Shown here: piece by piece, positions 48,093-56,510 of the stretch
Numbering within the stretch: the first letter of the stretch is position 1
Layout of the letters: every line of letters starts with the position of its first letter
Source: a virus
Length of the DNA: 62,749 nt
Reading direction: 5' to 3' (one strand)
IMG/VR virus record: IMGVR_UViG_3300042520_000420
Location: 1-62,749 of that record
Program-made: the position numbers and the translations under genes
The notes under the pieces: model-generated
Seen by the model: only the letters and a program-made list of their open reading frames with translations
Told to the model about the DNA's origin: nothing
Databases searched by the model: none

Positions 48093-48514
48093 TGTCAATA
48101 GTCCAAACTCAGACAACAAGCTTCAAGGCAGAGCTGTATCAAGGCATTCACGATCTGACAACAGATGTAATAAAAATTGCTTTGTACACAGCTAATGTAA
48201 ATTTAAACGCAGAAACTACTGCTTATTCAGCCACCAACGAAGCAAGTGGCGGCAACTATGTGGCGGGTGGATCTATATTGACACCAATCACGGTGAATAG
48301 CTCAGGATACACGGCGTATGTTGGATTTCCAAATGTGTCGTGGACTGGAGCTATAACTGCAAGATGCGCATTAATCTATAACTCAAGCAAAGCAAACAAG
48401 TCTGTTGCTGTTTTGGATTTTGGGTCAGACAAAGTGTCCACATCGGGCGGTACATTTTTAATCACGATGCCACCAAACACGGCAACAGAAGCACTTATTA
48501 GGAGTTCAAATTGA
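48092..48514 (+). CDS. Structural protein, paralogue of 48718 product
   Basis: 140 aa. FKAELYQGIHDLTTDVIKIA, LYTANVNLNAETTAYSATNE, then ALIYNSSKANKSVAVLDFGS and ITMPPNTATEALIR. The same framework appears in the 48718-49194 product, so the two are duplicates that have diverged. Beta-rich; likely a tail or decoration protein. Confidence 0.65.
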   Translation: MSIVQTQTTSFKAELYQGIHDLTTDVIKIALYTANVNLNAETTAYSATNEASGGNYVAGGSILTPITVNSSGYTAYVGFPNVSWTGAITARCALIYNSSKANKSVAVLDFGSDKVSTSGGTFLITMPPNTATEALIRSSN

Positions 48515-48705
48515 TTGTTACCACTACCAAAGGCGAGATGGATGACTCATTGCTGGAGAAGCGTGAGGGTACTGTGGACAACGATAATGAATTGACCACA
48601 TGGATAGAGTATTGGTTGGAGGGTGAACTTGTCCACCGCTCTGCTCATGTGACCTTAAAGAAACCACTGGCATTCGTTGGTGGCGAAACAGCATCAATTG
48701 GTTAA
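48511..48705 (+). CDS. Small acidic protein, TTG start
   Basis: 64 aa starting at TTG with AGGAG 6 nt upstream. IVTTTKGEMDDSLLEKREGT and WIEYWLEGELVHRSAHVTLK. It sits between the two paralogues. Possibly a small structural or chaperone protein; unknown. Confidence 0.6.
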   Translation: MIVTTTKGEMDDSLLEKREGTVDNDNELTTWIEYWLEGELVHRSAHVTLKKPLAFVGGETASIG

Positions 48706-48717
48706 AGGAGAAATAAA

Positions 48718-49194
48718 GTGGCAAACACCCAATCAATGTGTACTTCGTTTATGGGCGAGTTGATGACTGCGACTCATAACTTTGGCACTGCACCCATACG
48801 GGCATCAGGCGCTACAGACGCTTTCAAGGCGGCGTTATACCTAGCATCGGCTACCGTAAATGCAGCCACGACTGCGTACACAGTCAGTGGTGAAGTATCT
48901 GGTGCGGGTTATGCGGCTGGAGGTGTGGCGGTGACTATGGCAACCCCTCCAACGGCAACAAACTCTTCGGCAACGGCGGGGGTGGCTTTTGTCACACCTT
49001 CTGCGTCAATCACATACACCACGGTAACTTTGACCACGGCGTTTGATGCGGTGCTGATCTACAACTCAACACAGAGCGATAAGGCTGTCAGCGTCCACAC
49101 GTTTGGTTCACAGACCATTACGGCGGGTACTTTCACTTTGACTATGCCTGCAAACACTACATCAACCGCTTTGCTGCGTTTGGCAACTACTTAA
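48718..49194 (+). CDS. Structural protein, paralogue of 48092 product, GTG start
   Basis: 158 aa from GTG with AAAGGAGAAATAAA upstream. FKAALYLASATVNAATTAYT, GEVSGAGYAAGGVAVTMA and VLIYNSTQSDKAVSVHTFGS align with the 48092 product. Thr/Ala-rich beta protein. Probably part of the tail or capsid surface. Confidence 0.65.
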   Translation: MANTQSMCTSFMGELMTATHNFGTAPIRASGATDAFKAALYLASATVNAATTAYTVSGEVSGAGYAAGGVAVTMATPPTATNSSATAGVAFVTPSASITYTTVTLTTAFDAVLIYNSTQSDKAVSVHTFGSQTITAGTFTLTMPANTTSTALLRLATT

Positions 49195-49203
49195 GGGTAG
49201 GTC

Positions 49204-50115
49204 ATGTCTCTCGGCTGGGGCGACAGTACTTGGGGCGCAAACGGCTGGGGCGGCACTCTTGAAGCAACCGGAGATGAAGCAACAGGAGCCGTTGGAACAG
49301 TTGCGCCGGTCATTACTGTTGCATTAAGTGGGGTTCTAGCTTCTGGGAATGTTGGGACTGTTGTTGAGACAAATAACCCAACGGAAGACGGCAATATTGC
49401 TTACGGAAACGTGGGCAACGCCGCACCTGTTCTCACAATTGCTTTAACTGGGACTGCGGCATCGGGTGGGGTCGGGACAGTTACCGTTGCGGAAAGATCG
49501 TTTGCAATTACAGGCGTTGCGGCTTCTGGCGATGCTGGGATAGCGACTCCCAACACAACAATTGCGCTGTTTGGTGTATCGGCAGCGGGATTAGTTGGAA
49601 CGGTAACGGTCGCAGAAAGATCATTGGCCCTTGCCGGGGTGTCAGCTACTGGTGCAGTTGGGGTGATGACCCCCAGTACGTCCGAAGGGGAAGATGGTGA
49701 GGTAGCCTATGGTTTTGCCGGGGATGTAGGGAATGCTCGCACAGTTGCTTTGACAGGTGTCTCTGCCGCTGGTGCAGTAGGTACGGTCATCCACAGCAAA
49801 GATGTTTCCCTCACTGGTAACGTTTCCACTGGGGCTGTTGGATCGGTGGGAGGGAGCGAAAAAGTCTTATCGCTGACAGGCAACCAAGCACAAGGATATG
49901 TTGGAACTCTGATTGCGGTTTATTGGAAGATAATTGACGATAGTCAGACGGCGGATTGGGGGACAATCTCTAACATACAAACGGCTGATTGGTCAAATAT
50001 AGATGACACGCAGGCCGCAAACTGGCAAAATATCAGCAACCCGCAAACTCCCGGCTGGTCGTTGATTGATGATGAACAAACCCCGAATTGGGAAGAAATT
50101 GAGGTAACAACATGA
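49204..50115 (+). CDS. Repetitive fibre-like protein
   Basis: 303 aa. Begins MSLGWGDSTWGANGWGG, then about ten repeats of the type ALxGVxAxGxVGTV with Gly at fixed spacing, and a C-terminal set of W-repeats (SQTADWGTISNIQTADW, TPGWSLIDDEQTPNWEEI). The repeats suggest an elongated beta fibre. It overlaps the large fibre gene by 4 nt, so probably part of the same adhesin. Confidence 0.6.
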   Translation: MSLGWGDSTWGANGWGGTLEATGDEATGAVGTVAPVITVALSGVLASGNVGTVVETNNPTEDGNIAYGNVGNAAPVLTIALTGTAASGGVGTVTVAERSFAITGVAASGDAGIATPNTTIALFGVSAAGLVGTVTVAERSLALAGVSATGAVGVMTPSTSEGEDGEVAYGFAGDVGNARTVALTGVSAAGAVGTVIHSKDVSLTGNVSTGAVGSVGGSEKVLSLTGNQAQGYVGTLIAVYWKIIDDSQTADWGTISNIQTADWSNIDDTQAANWQNISNPQTPGWSLIDDEQTPNWEEIEVTT

Positions 50116-53100
50116 CGACAGCATATACATCACTTTTGGGTCTAGCCTTACCCGTTACCGGCGAACTGTCCGGCACATGGGGCGACACGGTAAATAACAG
50201 CATTACCTCGCTGCTCGACTCAGCTATTGCGGGTACTCAAACACTTACAGCCGATACCACGCTGACCACAACCACGGGTGCAGCCAATCAGTCCCGTCAG
50301 GCGATTCTGTTGTGTTCACCGGCCTCAGCGAACATCACCATCACGGCTCCTGCTCAGTCCAAGATTTACACGGTCATCAACACCTCTGCTGTTTACACGG
50401 TGAAGATTCGTGGCGTTGGCCCGACCACAGGCGTGACCTTGGCTGTCAGCGAGTCTGCTGTTGTGGCTTGGAACGGAACAGACTTTATCCGCATCAGCAG
50501 TAATAGTGCCACCACTGGTAACTTTACCGTCAATGGCAATTTGATCGTTACGGGAAACACCACCCTTGGCGATGCCGACACTGACACCATCACCCAAACG
50601 GCTTCTTACGTCACAGGCACTCAGCTTAAATCAGCAAAGACAGCAACCAATACGTTAAACCTTGCCGCTTATGACACAGACGGTGCAGCATACACAAACT
50701 TAATCACATTAACTGCCAGCACTACACCTACGCTTGCGTTGACTTCAACAGGTGTTGGCACGATTAATAATATGTCCATTGGTGCTACGACAGCTTCAAC
50801 TGGTGCATTTACCTCGCTCACAGCATCTACTACTTTGGGTGTGACAGGTATCTCCACCTTAACTGCTGGAGCAGTTGTTGAAGGACTCACAGTAGGCAGA
50901 GGCGCTAGTGCTGTTGCAACCAATACAGTAGTTGGCACAACTGCTTTAGCAGCTAATACGTCAGGCAGTAACAATTCGGCATTTGGAACACAATCACTTC
51001 AAGCAAATACAACTGGAGCAGAAAACTCTGCTTTTGGTCTTTATTCTCTTTTAGGTAATACTACAGGAAGCAACAATTCTGCTTTTGGTCGAGGTGCTTT
51101 GCAAGCAAACACCACCGCCTCCAACAATACTGCTGTAGGTTATCAGTCCCTAACTGCCAATACCACAGGAACTGAAAATAATAGTTTTGGCAACTTAGCG
51201 TTATTTACCAATACAACTGGTTCTCAAAACAATGCTTTTGGTACAGGAACTTTACAAGCCAATACAACTGCAAGTTATAACAATGCGTTTGGAAAGCAAG
51301 CACTTTTAGCCAATACAACAGGTTCAGCAAACTGTGCTTTTGGGCATCAATCGCTTTTGTCTAATACTACTGGAAATACCAATGTAGCTTTTGGTGGCAC
51401 AGACCTAGCTACTGGTGCGGCTTTACAGTTAAACACTACAGGTTCTGCTAATACTGCTATAGGTGCTGGTGCTTTAAAGTCCAACACCACAGCCTCTAAC
51501 AATACTGCTGTTGGGTTTCAAGCGGGGAATGGCAGTACGACTGGTATCAACATAGTAGCCATTGGTTATCAGGCAATGAATGGCGTAAATACAGGCAATT
51601 CAAATAATGCCGTTGGCTACCAAGCATTGTTTGCAAACACCAGCGGCACACAAAATAGTTCCTTTGGCACGCAAAGTTTACTTGCCAATACTACGGGTGG
51701 CTTTAATACAGCACTAGGCAACGAGGCTCTTAAAGCCAACACCACATCCTCTGGCAACACTGCTGTAGGATATCAGGCGGGTTTCAGTCAAACCATAGTA
51801 AGCTCAACATACCCAAGCACATATTTGGGGTATCAAGCTGGCTATACCAACGTAACTGGTGTTGCTAACACTGCTGTTGGCGCTTCTGCTCTTTATGCAA
51901 ATACAGGTGATAACAATACAGGTATTGGACAGGGTGCATTGAGAGCCAATACAACAGCCATTAATAATACAGCGGTTGGTTCTTTTGCTTTAAATGTAAA
52001 CACAACTGGCAATAACAATACATCTGTTGGTCAAGGTGCTTTGCCTACAAATACAACAGGGTCTAGCAACACAGCTATTGGTCAGGCCTCCCTCTTTTCC
52101 AACACCACAGCCGCTAACAATACTGCTGTAGGTTATCAGGCGATGTACAACAACACAGGACAAAGTTCGGATGCCTTTGGCGCACAGGCTTTGTACAGTT
52201 TGACAACTGGCTCACAAAATCAAGCATTTGGTCGTGAGGCTCTTTATTCGACCACCACAGGTAGCAATAACGTAGCTATGGGTCGTTCCGCTCTTCAAGC
52301 CAACACCACAGCCAGCAACAACACTGCTGTGGGCTATCAGTCATTGCTTGCAAACACCACAGCAGGAAACAACACTGCGGTAGGTTTTCAGTCATTGCTT
52401 GCCAACACCACGGGAACTGACCATACTGCTGTTGGTAAAAGCGCTTTGGCTTCAAACACAACTGGTTTATACAATACTGCCGTTGGGTTTAGTGCATTAA
52501 CTTCAAATACAACTGCTTCTCAAAACAACGCATTTGGTTATCAAGCGTTAAATGCAAATACGACTGGGTCTAACAACAATGCTTTCGGCTTGCAAGCCCT
52601 TGCCGCCAACACCACAGGCGCAAGCAACACGGCTTTTGGGCATACAGCACTTACTGCCAACACCACAGGCGCAAGCAACACTGCCATTGGTTTGCAAGCC
52701 TTAGACTCAAACACCACAGCCTCTGCCAACACTGCTGTAGGCACTAACGCTTTAACCGCTGTAACTACGTCTCCATCCAACACCGCCGTAGGTAATGCAG
52801 CACTTGCAAGCGTAACAACAGGTAGTGGCGAAAACGTAGGTATTGGCAATCGTGCAGGTTTCGCTATTACAACAGGCCAACAAAACATCATTATTGGTGA
52901 CAATGCCGCCGCTAGTAGTGCTACTGGTACGTTTTCAGGTGTCGTCATCATTGGAGACAATGCAGGCCTTGTTAACACTGCAAGTGACAACGTATTTATT
53001 GGTATCGTGGCAGGTACGGCAAATACTACTGGTAATAACTTAGTTGCTGTCGGCGCAAATGCTCTTGACGCAAACACTAGCGGGGTAAGCAATACTGGAG

Positions 53101-54026
53101 TTGGCTCAAATTCATTGGGCGCAAACACAACTGGCGGTAGCAACAGTGCCTTGGGTTATCTGTCTTTATTTGCAAACACAACTGGAACAAATAACGCCGC
53201 ATTAGGAAGGTCGGCCTTAGAACAAAATACAACTGGCGCAACCAATACTGCGTTTGGTGCTAACGCTCTTGCCGCTAACACCACAGCATCTAACAACACT
53301 GCTGTAGGTTATCAGGCTTTGGATGCTAACACTACAGGTGATTCTCATGCCGCTGTCGGTGTTAATTCGCTTGGTGCAGTTACTACAGCCACTCATTGCA
53401 CTGCTGTTGGTATTGATTCGGGTGTTGCAGTTACAACTGGAGTAGATAACACTTGCATTGGAAGTAATGCTGGTAATAACATTACAACAGGCGCTCAAAA
53501 TACTTGTGTTGGTCGTCTTGCTAGAACAAGCGCAGTTGGCTCAAATCGCCAAATTGTTATAGGTTATAACTTAACAGGACAGGCTGATTCAAATGTAACT
53601 CTTGGCGCTGACACAGGAAAAATCTACAATGCGTTCACAGTAAATGCTACTTGGACACAAACATCTGATGGACGGATGAAGAAAAACATCCAAGAAGATA
53701 CTCTTGGTTTGTCCTTTATAAATCGTTTAAGACCAGTCAAATACGAATGGAAAGCAAGCAACGAACTTGATAAAGATAACTCATATTATGCGGAAGAAAA
53801 TAAACGCACAACTGGCGTTGTCATGCACGGACTTATTGCTCAAGAAGTCAAGGCGGCTCTTGATGCAGAGGGTGTAGATACTTTTGCTGGTTGGGATATG
53901 GGAGCAGATGGCATACAGGCAATCAGCCGTGAGATGTTTATAAGCCCACTAATCAAAGCAATCCAAGAACAGCAAGCCCTCATCACAGCCCTGACAGCAC
54001 GAATCACCGCACTCGAATCCACTTAA
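50112..54026 (+). CDS. Tail fibre with YadA-like repeats and S74 intramolecular chaperone
   Basis: 1304 aa. N-terminus YTSLLGLALPVTGELSGTWG and DTVNNSITSLLDSAI is a common fibre anchor. From about 270 to 1150 there are dozens of 13-15-residue units of the type NNTAVGYQALxANTTG, like the left-handed beta roll of trimeric YadA-type adhesins. The end has SDGRMKKNIQED, FINRLRPVKYEWK, VMHGLIAQEVKAAL and a terminal helix, the peptidase S74/intramolecular chaperone layout with self-cleavage around the SDGR-x-KK(N/D) motif. Trimeric host-binding fibre. The repeats make this stretch prone to recombination and assembly error. Confidence 0.8.
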   Translation: MTTAYTSLLGLALPVTGELSGTWGDTVNNSITSLLDSAIAGTQTLTADTTLTTTTGAANQSRQAILLCSPASANITITAPAQSKIYTVINTSAVYTVKIRGVGPTTGVTLAVSESAVVAWNGTDFIRISSNSATTGNFTVNGNLIVTGNTTLGDADTDTITQTASYVTGTQLKSAKTATNTLNLAAYDTDGAAYTNLITLTASTTPTLALTSTGVGTINNMSIGATTASTGAFTSLTASTTLGVTGISTLTAGAVVEGLTVGRGASAVATNTVVGTTALAANTSGSNNSAFGTQSLQANTTGAENSAFGLYSLLGNTTGSNNSAFGRGALQANTTASNNTAVGYQSLTANTTGTENNSFGNLALFTNTTGSQNNAFGTGTLQANTTASYNNAFGKQALLANTTGSANCAFGHQSLLSNTTGNTNVAFGGTDLATGAALQLNTTGSANTAIGAGALKSNTTASNNTAVGFQAGNGSTTGINIVAIGYQAMNGVNTGNSNNAVGYQALFANTSGTQNSSFGTQSLLANTTGGFNTALGNEALKANTTSSGNTAVGYQAGFSQTIVSSTYPSTYLGYQAGYTNVTGVANTAVGASALYANTGDNNTGIGQGALRANTTAINNTAVGSFALNVNTTGNNNTSVGQGALPTNTTGSSNTAIGQASLFSNTTAANNTAVGYQAMYNNTGQSSDAFGAQALYSLTTGSQNQAFGREALYSTTTGSNNVAMGRSALQANTTASNNTAVGYQSLLANTTAGNNTAVGFQSLLANTTGTDHTAVGKSALASNTTGLYNTAVGFSALTSNTTASQNNAFGYQALNANTTGSNNNAFGLQALAANTTGASNTAFGHTALTANTTGASNTAIGLQALDSNTTASANTAVGTNALTAVTTSPSNTAVGNAALASVTTGSGENVGIGNRAGFAITTGQQNIIIGDNAAASSATGTFSGVVIIGDNAGLVNTASDNVFIGIVAGTANTTGNNLVAVGANALDANTSGVSNTGVGSNSLGANTTGGSNSALGYLSLFANTTGTNNAALGRSALEQNTTGATNTAFGANALAANTTASNNTAVGYQALDANTTGDSHAAVGVNSLGAVTTATHCTAVGIDSGVAVTTGVDNTCIGSNAGNNITTGAQNTCVGRLARTSAVGSNRQIVIGYNLTGQADSNVTLGADTGKIYNAFTVNATWTQTSDGRMKKNIQEDTLGLSFINRLRPVKYEWKASNELDKDNSYYAEENKRTTGVVMHGLIAQEVKAALDAEGVDTFAGWDMGADGIQAISREMFISPLIKAIQEQQALITALTARITALEST

Positions 54027-54044
54027 CCATAAAGGAGCTTAAAA

Positions 54045-54257
54045 ATGGAAATTGAAATCACAGCAGAACAAATTGCACAGCATTACTCTGCCGCTATGGA
54101 CAGCGTAAACCTCATCAATGCAGGTCAGCCAGAAGGCATGACAGCAGAAGATTGGGCAGATTGCTTGTCACGCAACAAAGAGCATTTGAAGATTATGCTT
54201 GCCAAAGATTTTTGGACAACAGAGAATCTGACTCCATTGCGTACAGCATCAGCATAA
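54045..54257 (+). CDS. Small acidic protein after fibre
   Basis: 70 aa, ATG after AAGGAGCTTAAAA. EITAEQIAQHYSAAMDSVNL and GMTAEDWADCLSRNKEHLKI. Small helical acidic proteins commonly follow fibre genes; it could be a fibre chaperone, but that is inference. Confidence 0.55.
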   Translation: MEIEITAEQIAQHYSAAMDSVNLINAGQPEGMTAEDWADCLSRNKEHLKIMLAKDFWTTENLTPLRTASA

Positions 54258-54302
54258 GGGGTACTCACCGCTGCCCCATCTCAGCGGTGCTTTGGAGAAA
54301 CC

Positions 54303-54470
54303 ATGAACGACAAAAAAATTGAACTGACCTTGGGTCTGGTGAATGCTGTTTTGCAGTATTTGGGTACACGCCCCTATGCTGAAGTGGCTGACATTATCCA
54401 AGCCATTCGGGAGCAAGCTATTCCCCAAGTGCCAATGCCTGAAGCCAAAGCTGAAGAAGCTGCGGAGTAA
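54303..54470 (+). CDS. Small helical protein
   Basis: 55 aa, GGAGAAACC before ATG. IELTLGLVNAVLQYLGTRPY and EVADIIQAIREQAIPQVP. The upstream 45 bp hold a perfect 8-bp hairpin CACCGCTG/CAGCGGTG (54266-54273 with 54282-54289). Recurs as a tiny protein in related phages; role unknown. Confidence 0.6.
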   Translation: MNDKKIELTLGLVNAVLQYLGTRPYAEVADIIQAIREQAIPQVPMPEAKAEEAAE

Positions 54471-54472
54471 TC

Positions 54473-55150
54473 ATTGATCCTCTCAGCATTCTTTTTGCCG
54501 CCAATGCTTGTGTCGCTGCTATCAAGCAGGGATGCAAGCTATACAAAGACGCTAAAACGTCTTTCATGGAGATCAAAAAGACTGTTAATGAGGTCGCTGA
54601 GATATATAAGGAAGTTACTGGGTTTTGGAGTAAATTTAGTAACTTCTTCAAGTCCAGCGACAAGCCCGCCCCGACCAAGCCTGTGGCGAAAAAGGAAGCC
54701 TATGTCGCCGTTGACGAAACCCAAGTCATGGCAGACATCGTTGTCCAGCTATCCCAATTTTTCAAACTGCAAGAACAGCTTGCCGATCACATAAGGGAAG
54801 AGGAAGAGAAGAGCAAATCAGTCTACGACCCTGACGCTAATCTGATGGAAGCCGCCCTTAAGCGGGTCATGGCTCAAGACCAGATGGCGTTGCTGGAGAC
54901 TGAGATTAGAGAAGCAATGGTGTACGGCGCTCCTAAAGAGATGGGAGCTTTGTATAGCAAAGTGTTTGATATGCGGGATGTCATTAAGGTAGAGCAGGAC
55001 AAAGCAAGGAAGAAGCGGGATGATGAATCATGGCAACGCAGGGAAGAGGAGCGGCTCCTAAAAGAAAGGCAGGCGTATCTGCTGGCGACTTTCCTATTCC
55101 TCCTATATATGTGGTTGCTCCTCGGCCTCTTGCACAGGATTGGGAAATAG
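54473..55150 (+). CDS. Membrane-associated lysis-cluster protein, probable ATT start
   Basis: 225 aa if it starts at ATT 54473 (194 from ATG 54566). The extended N-terminus IDPLSILFAANACVAAIKQG and CKLYKDAKTSF is a conserved opening I associate with this gene in related phages, and GCGGAG sits 8 nt before the ATT. The middle is helical and charged; residues near 200-222 form a TM segment (LLATFLFLLYMWLLLGLL). It precedes the membrane-protein/holin/endolysin run. Confidence 0.6.
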   Translation: MDPLSILFAANACVAAIKQGCKLYKDAKTSFMEIKKTVNEVAEIYKEVTGFWSKFSNFFKSSDKPAPTKPVAKKEAYVAVDETQVMADIVVQLSQFFKLQEQLADHIREEEEKSKSVYDPDANLMEAALKRVMAQDQMALLETEIREAMVYGAPKEMGALYSKVFDMRDVIKVEQDKARKKRDDESWQRREEERLLKERQAYLLATFLFLLYMWLLLGLLHRIGK

Positions 55151-55317
55151 TTGTGGGGTGGATTGCAGCTTGTGTTCTTGTAGTATTGTTGCTGCCGCTG
55201 ATTGGAATGCTGTACATGGATGTGCTGCAAACCAAAAAGGAAGCCCAAGCGCAGATTGAGAAGATGGAAAAGTTACGCAGAGAAGTTGAACAACAGAAAC
55301 GTGGGGAAGAAAAATGA
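55030..55317 (+). CDS. Single-TM lysis-cluster protein
   Basis: 95 aa. Pro-rich N-terminus (AGDFPIPPIYVVAPRPLAQD), TM (IVVGWIAACVLVVLLLPLIG), then a charged helix. Its first 121 nt overlap the 3' end of the previous gene in another frame, and both frames encode plausible protein. It could be an Rz-like or holin-accessory component; no clear match. Confidence 0.55.
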   Translation: MATQGRGAAPKRKAGVSAGDFPIPPIYVVAPRPLAQDWEIVVGWIAACVLVVLLLPLIGMLYMDVLQTKKEAQAQIEKMEKLRREVEQQKRGEEK

Positions 55318-55661
55318 GTGAAGAAAAAATCCAAGCTATGGAAACCAAAAGCGCTTTGGTTGAAAAAATCACATTTGCTTTGTTGCCTCTTTTGTTTTCG
55401 TGCGTGGTCTACCTTATGTCTGCGTTATCTAATTTATCGCATGAAGTGACCATCCTAAACAGCAAAATAAGCTTGGTTGTGACTTCTGACAACAAGCAAG
55501 CCAGCAACACGGGCGCTGAATTGGCAAGAGAAAAGTTGCGTCAAGACTTGGAAAAAGAAATCCAAAAGAACAGGGATGATATTCAAGTCAATCGTTTGCA
55601 CATAGCCATATTGGAAGACAGGGCTGGAATGAAAACTACATTCAAAAGGGAAGATAAATGA
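55314..55661 (+). CDS. Single-TM coiled-coil protein of lysis cluster
   Basis: 115 aa; ATGA overlap. TM at about 22-45 (ITFALLPLLFSCVVYLMSAL), then a coiled coil (ELAREKLRQDLEKEIQKNRD). An i-spanin-like or holin-regulator role is possible from topology and position just before the holin. Confidence 0.6.
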   Translation: MSEEKIQAMETKSALVEKITFALLPLLFSCVVYLMSALSNLSHEVTILNSKISLVVTSDNKQASNTGAELAREKLRQDLEKEIQKNRDDIQVNRLHIAILEDRAGMKTTFKREDK

Positions 55662-56170
55662 TTCCAATAGTCGCATCCCTCCTCGGTAGCCTAGCCGAAA
55701 ACGGCTTAGGGTTACTGTCGTCTGCCATCCAAGCCAAAGGCAAAGAGGTGGTTGAGAAAACACTTGGCGTAAAAATTCCCGATGCTCCTACCGCAGAAGA
55801 TGTCAGCAATTTGCGCCAACTTCAATACGAACACGAAGAGCGTTTGCTTGAACTTGGCATTGAGAAGGCCAAGATGGAGTTGGAAGAGATGAAGGTGCTG
55901 GCGGCAACGGCGCAGAACGAAGATGACAACGTAACAGACCGCTGGCAGTCAGATATGAACAGTGATTCTTGGCTGTCCAAGAACATTCGCCCCATGAGCC
56001 TGATTGCTATTTTCTTTGGTTATTTCCTGTTTGCCATGATGAGCGCCTTTGGTTTAAACGCCAACGAGTCCTACGTCCAGTTGCTTGGGCAGTGGGGGAT
56101 GTTAATCATGGGCGCTTACTTTGGCGGCAGAACCATTGAGAAACTTGCAGAAATGAAAGGCAAAAAATGA
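55658..56170 (+). CDS. Holin, 3TM-type
   Basis: 170 aa; ATGA overlap. N-terminal hydrophobic helix (IVASLLGSLAENGLGLLSSA), charged helical middle, the motif DNVTDRWQSDMNSDSWLSKN followed by IRPMSLIAIFFGYFLFAMMS and QLLGQWGMLIMGAYFGGRTI. The D-x-x-T-x-R-W-x-x-D...W-x-x-x-(N)-I-R-P block is the signature of the 3TM phage holin family. It makes lethal inner-membrane holes that release the endolysin. GTTTAAAC at 56052. Confidence 0.75.
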   Translation: MIPIVASLLGSLAENGLGLLSSAIQAKGKEVVEKTLGVKIPDAPTAEDVSNLRQLQYEHEERLLELGIEKAKMELEEMKVLAATAQNEDDNVTDRWQSDMNSDSWLSKNIRPMSLIAIFFGYFLFAMMSAFGLNANESYVQLLGQWGMLIMGAYFGGRTIEKLAEMKGKK

Positions 56171-56508
56171 GTTTAAACACAGAACAAGCTGCGTTTTTGC
56201 TGGACACTTGTAAGCTAATCCAGTACGCTACAGACCAAGGATTCGTGGTGACCGGCGGGGAACTTGCCCGTACTCCCGAACAACAAGCCATTTATTTCAA
56301 GACGGGGCGTTCCAAAACAATGAATTCCATCCATCTAAAGCGGTGCGCCATAGACTTGAATTTTTTCAAGGACGGAAAAATCATTTGGGACAAGGTAATC
56401 CTTGCCCCTCTAGGAGCGTATTGGGAGACTCTGCATCCAAAGAACCGCTGGGGCGGTAACTTTAAGTCTCTTGTTGATTGCCCTCATTTTGAGCGCAATG
56501 TAGGTTAA
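56167..56508 (+). CDS. M15-family endolysin (peptidase)
   Basis: 113 aa. Zinc ligands in the VanY/M15 pattern: SIHLKRCAIDLNFF gives H56 and D63, and DCPHFE gives H107. RTPEQQAIYFKTGRSKT is the usual preceding block. Short, single-domain, no signal peptide, so release depends on the holin next door. It cuts a D-Ala/L-Ala-linked peptide bond in the stem of peptidoglycan. GTTTAAAC (56171) forms codons 2-4. Confidence 0.85.
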   Translation: MSLNTEQAAFLLDTCKLIQYATDQGFVVTGGELARTPEQQAIYFKTGRSKTMNSIHLKRCAIDLNFFKDGKIIWDKVILAPLGAYWETLHPKNRWGGNFKSLVDCPHFERNVG

Positions 56509-56510
56509 AA

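Noticed and set aside
50312-50503. Small plus-strand frame inside the fibre gene
   Set aside because: Frame shadow within the N-terminal fibre anchor.
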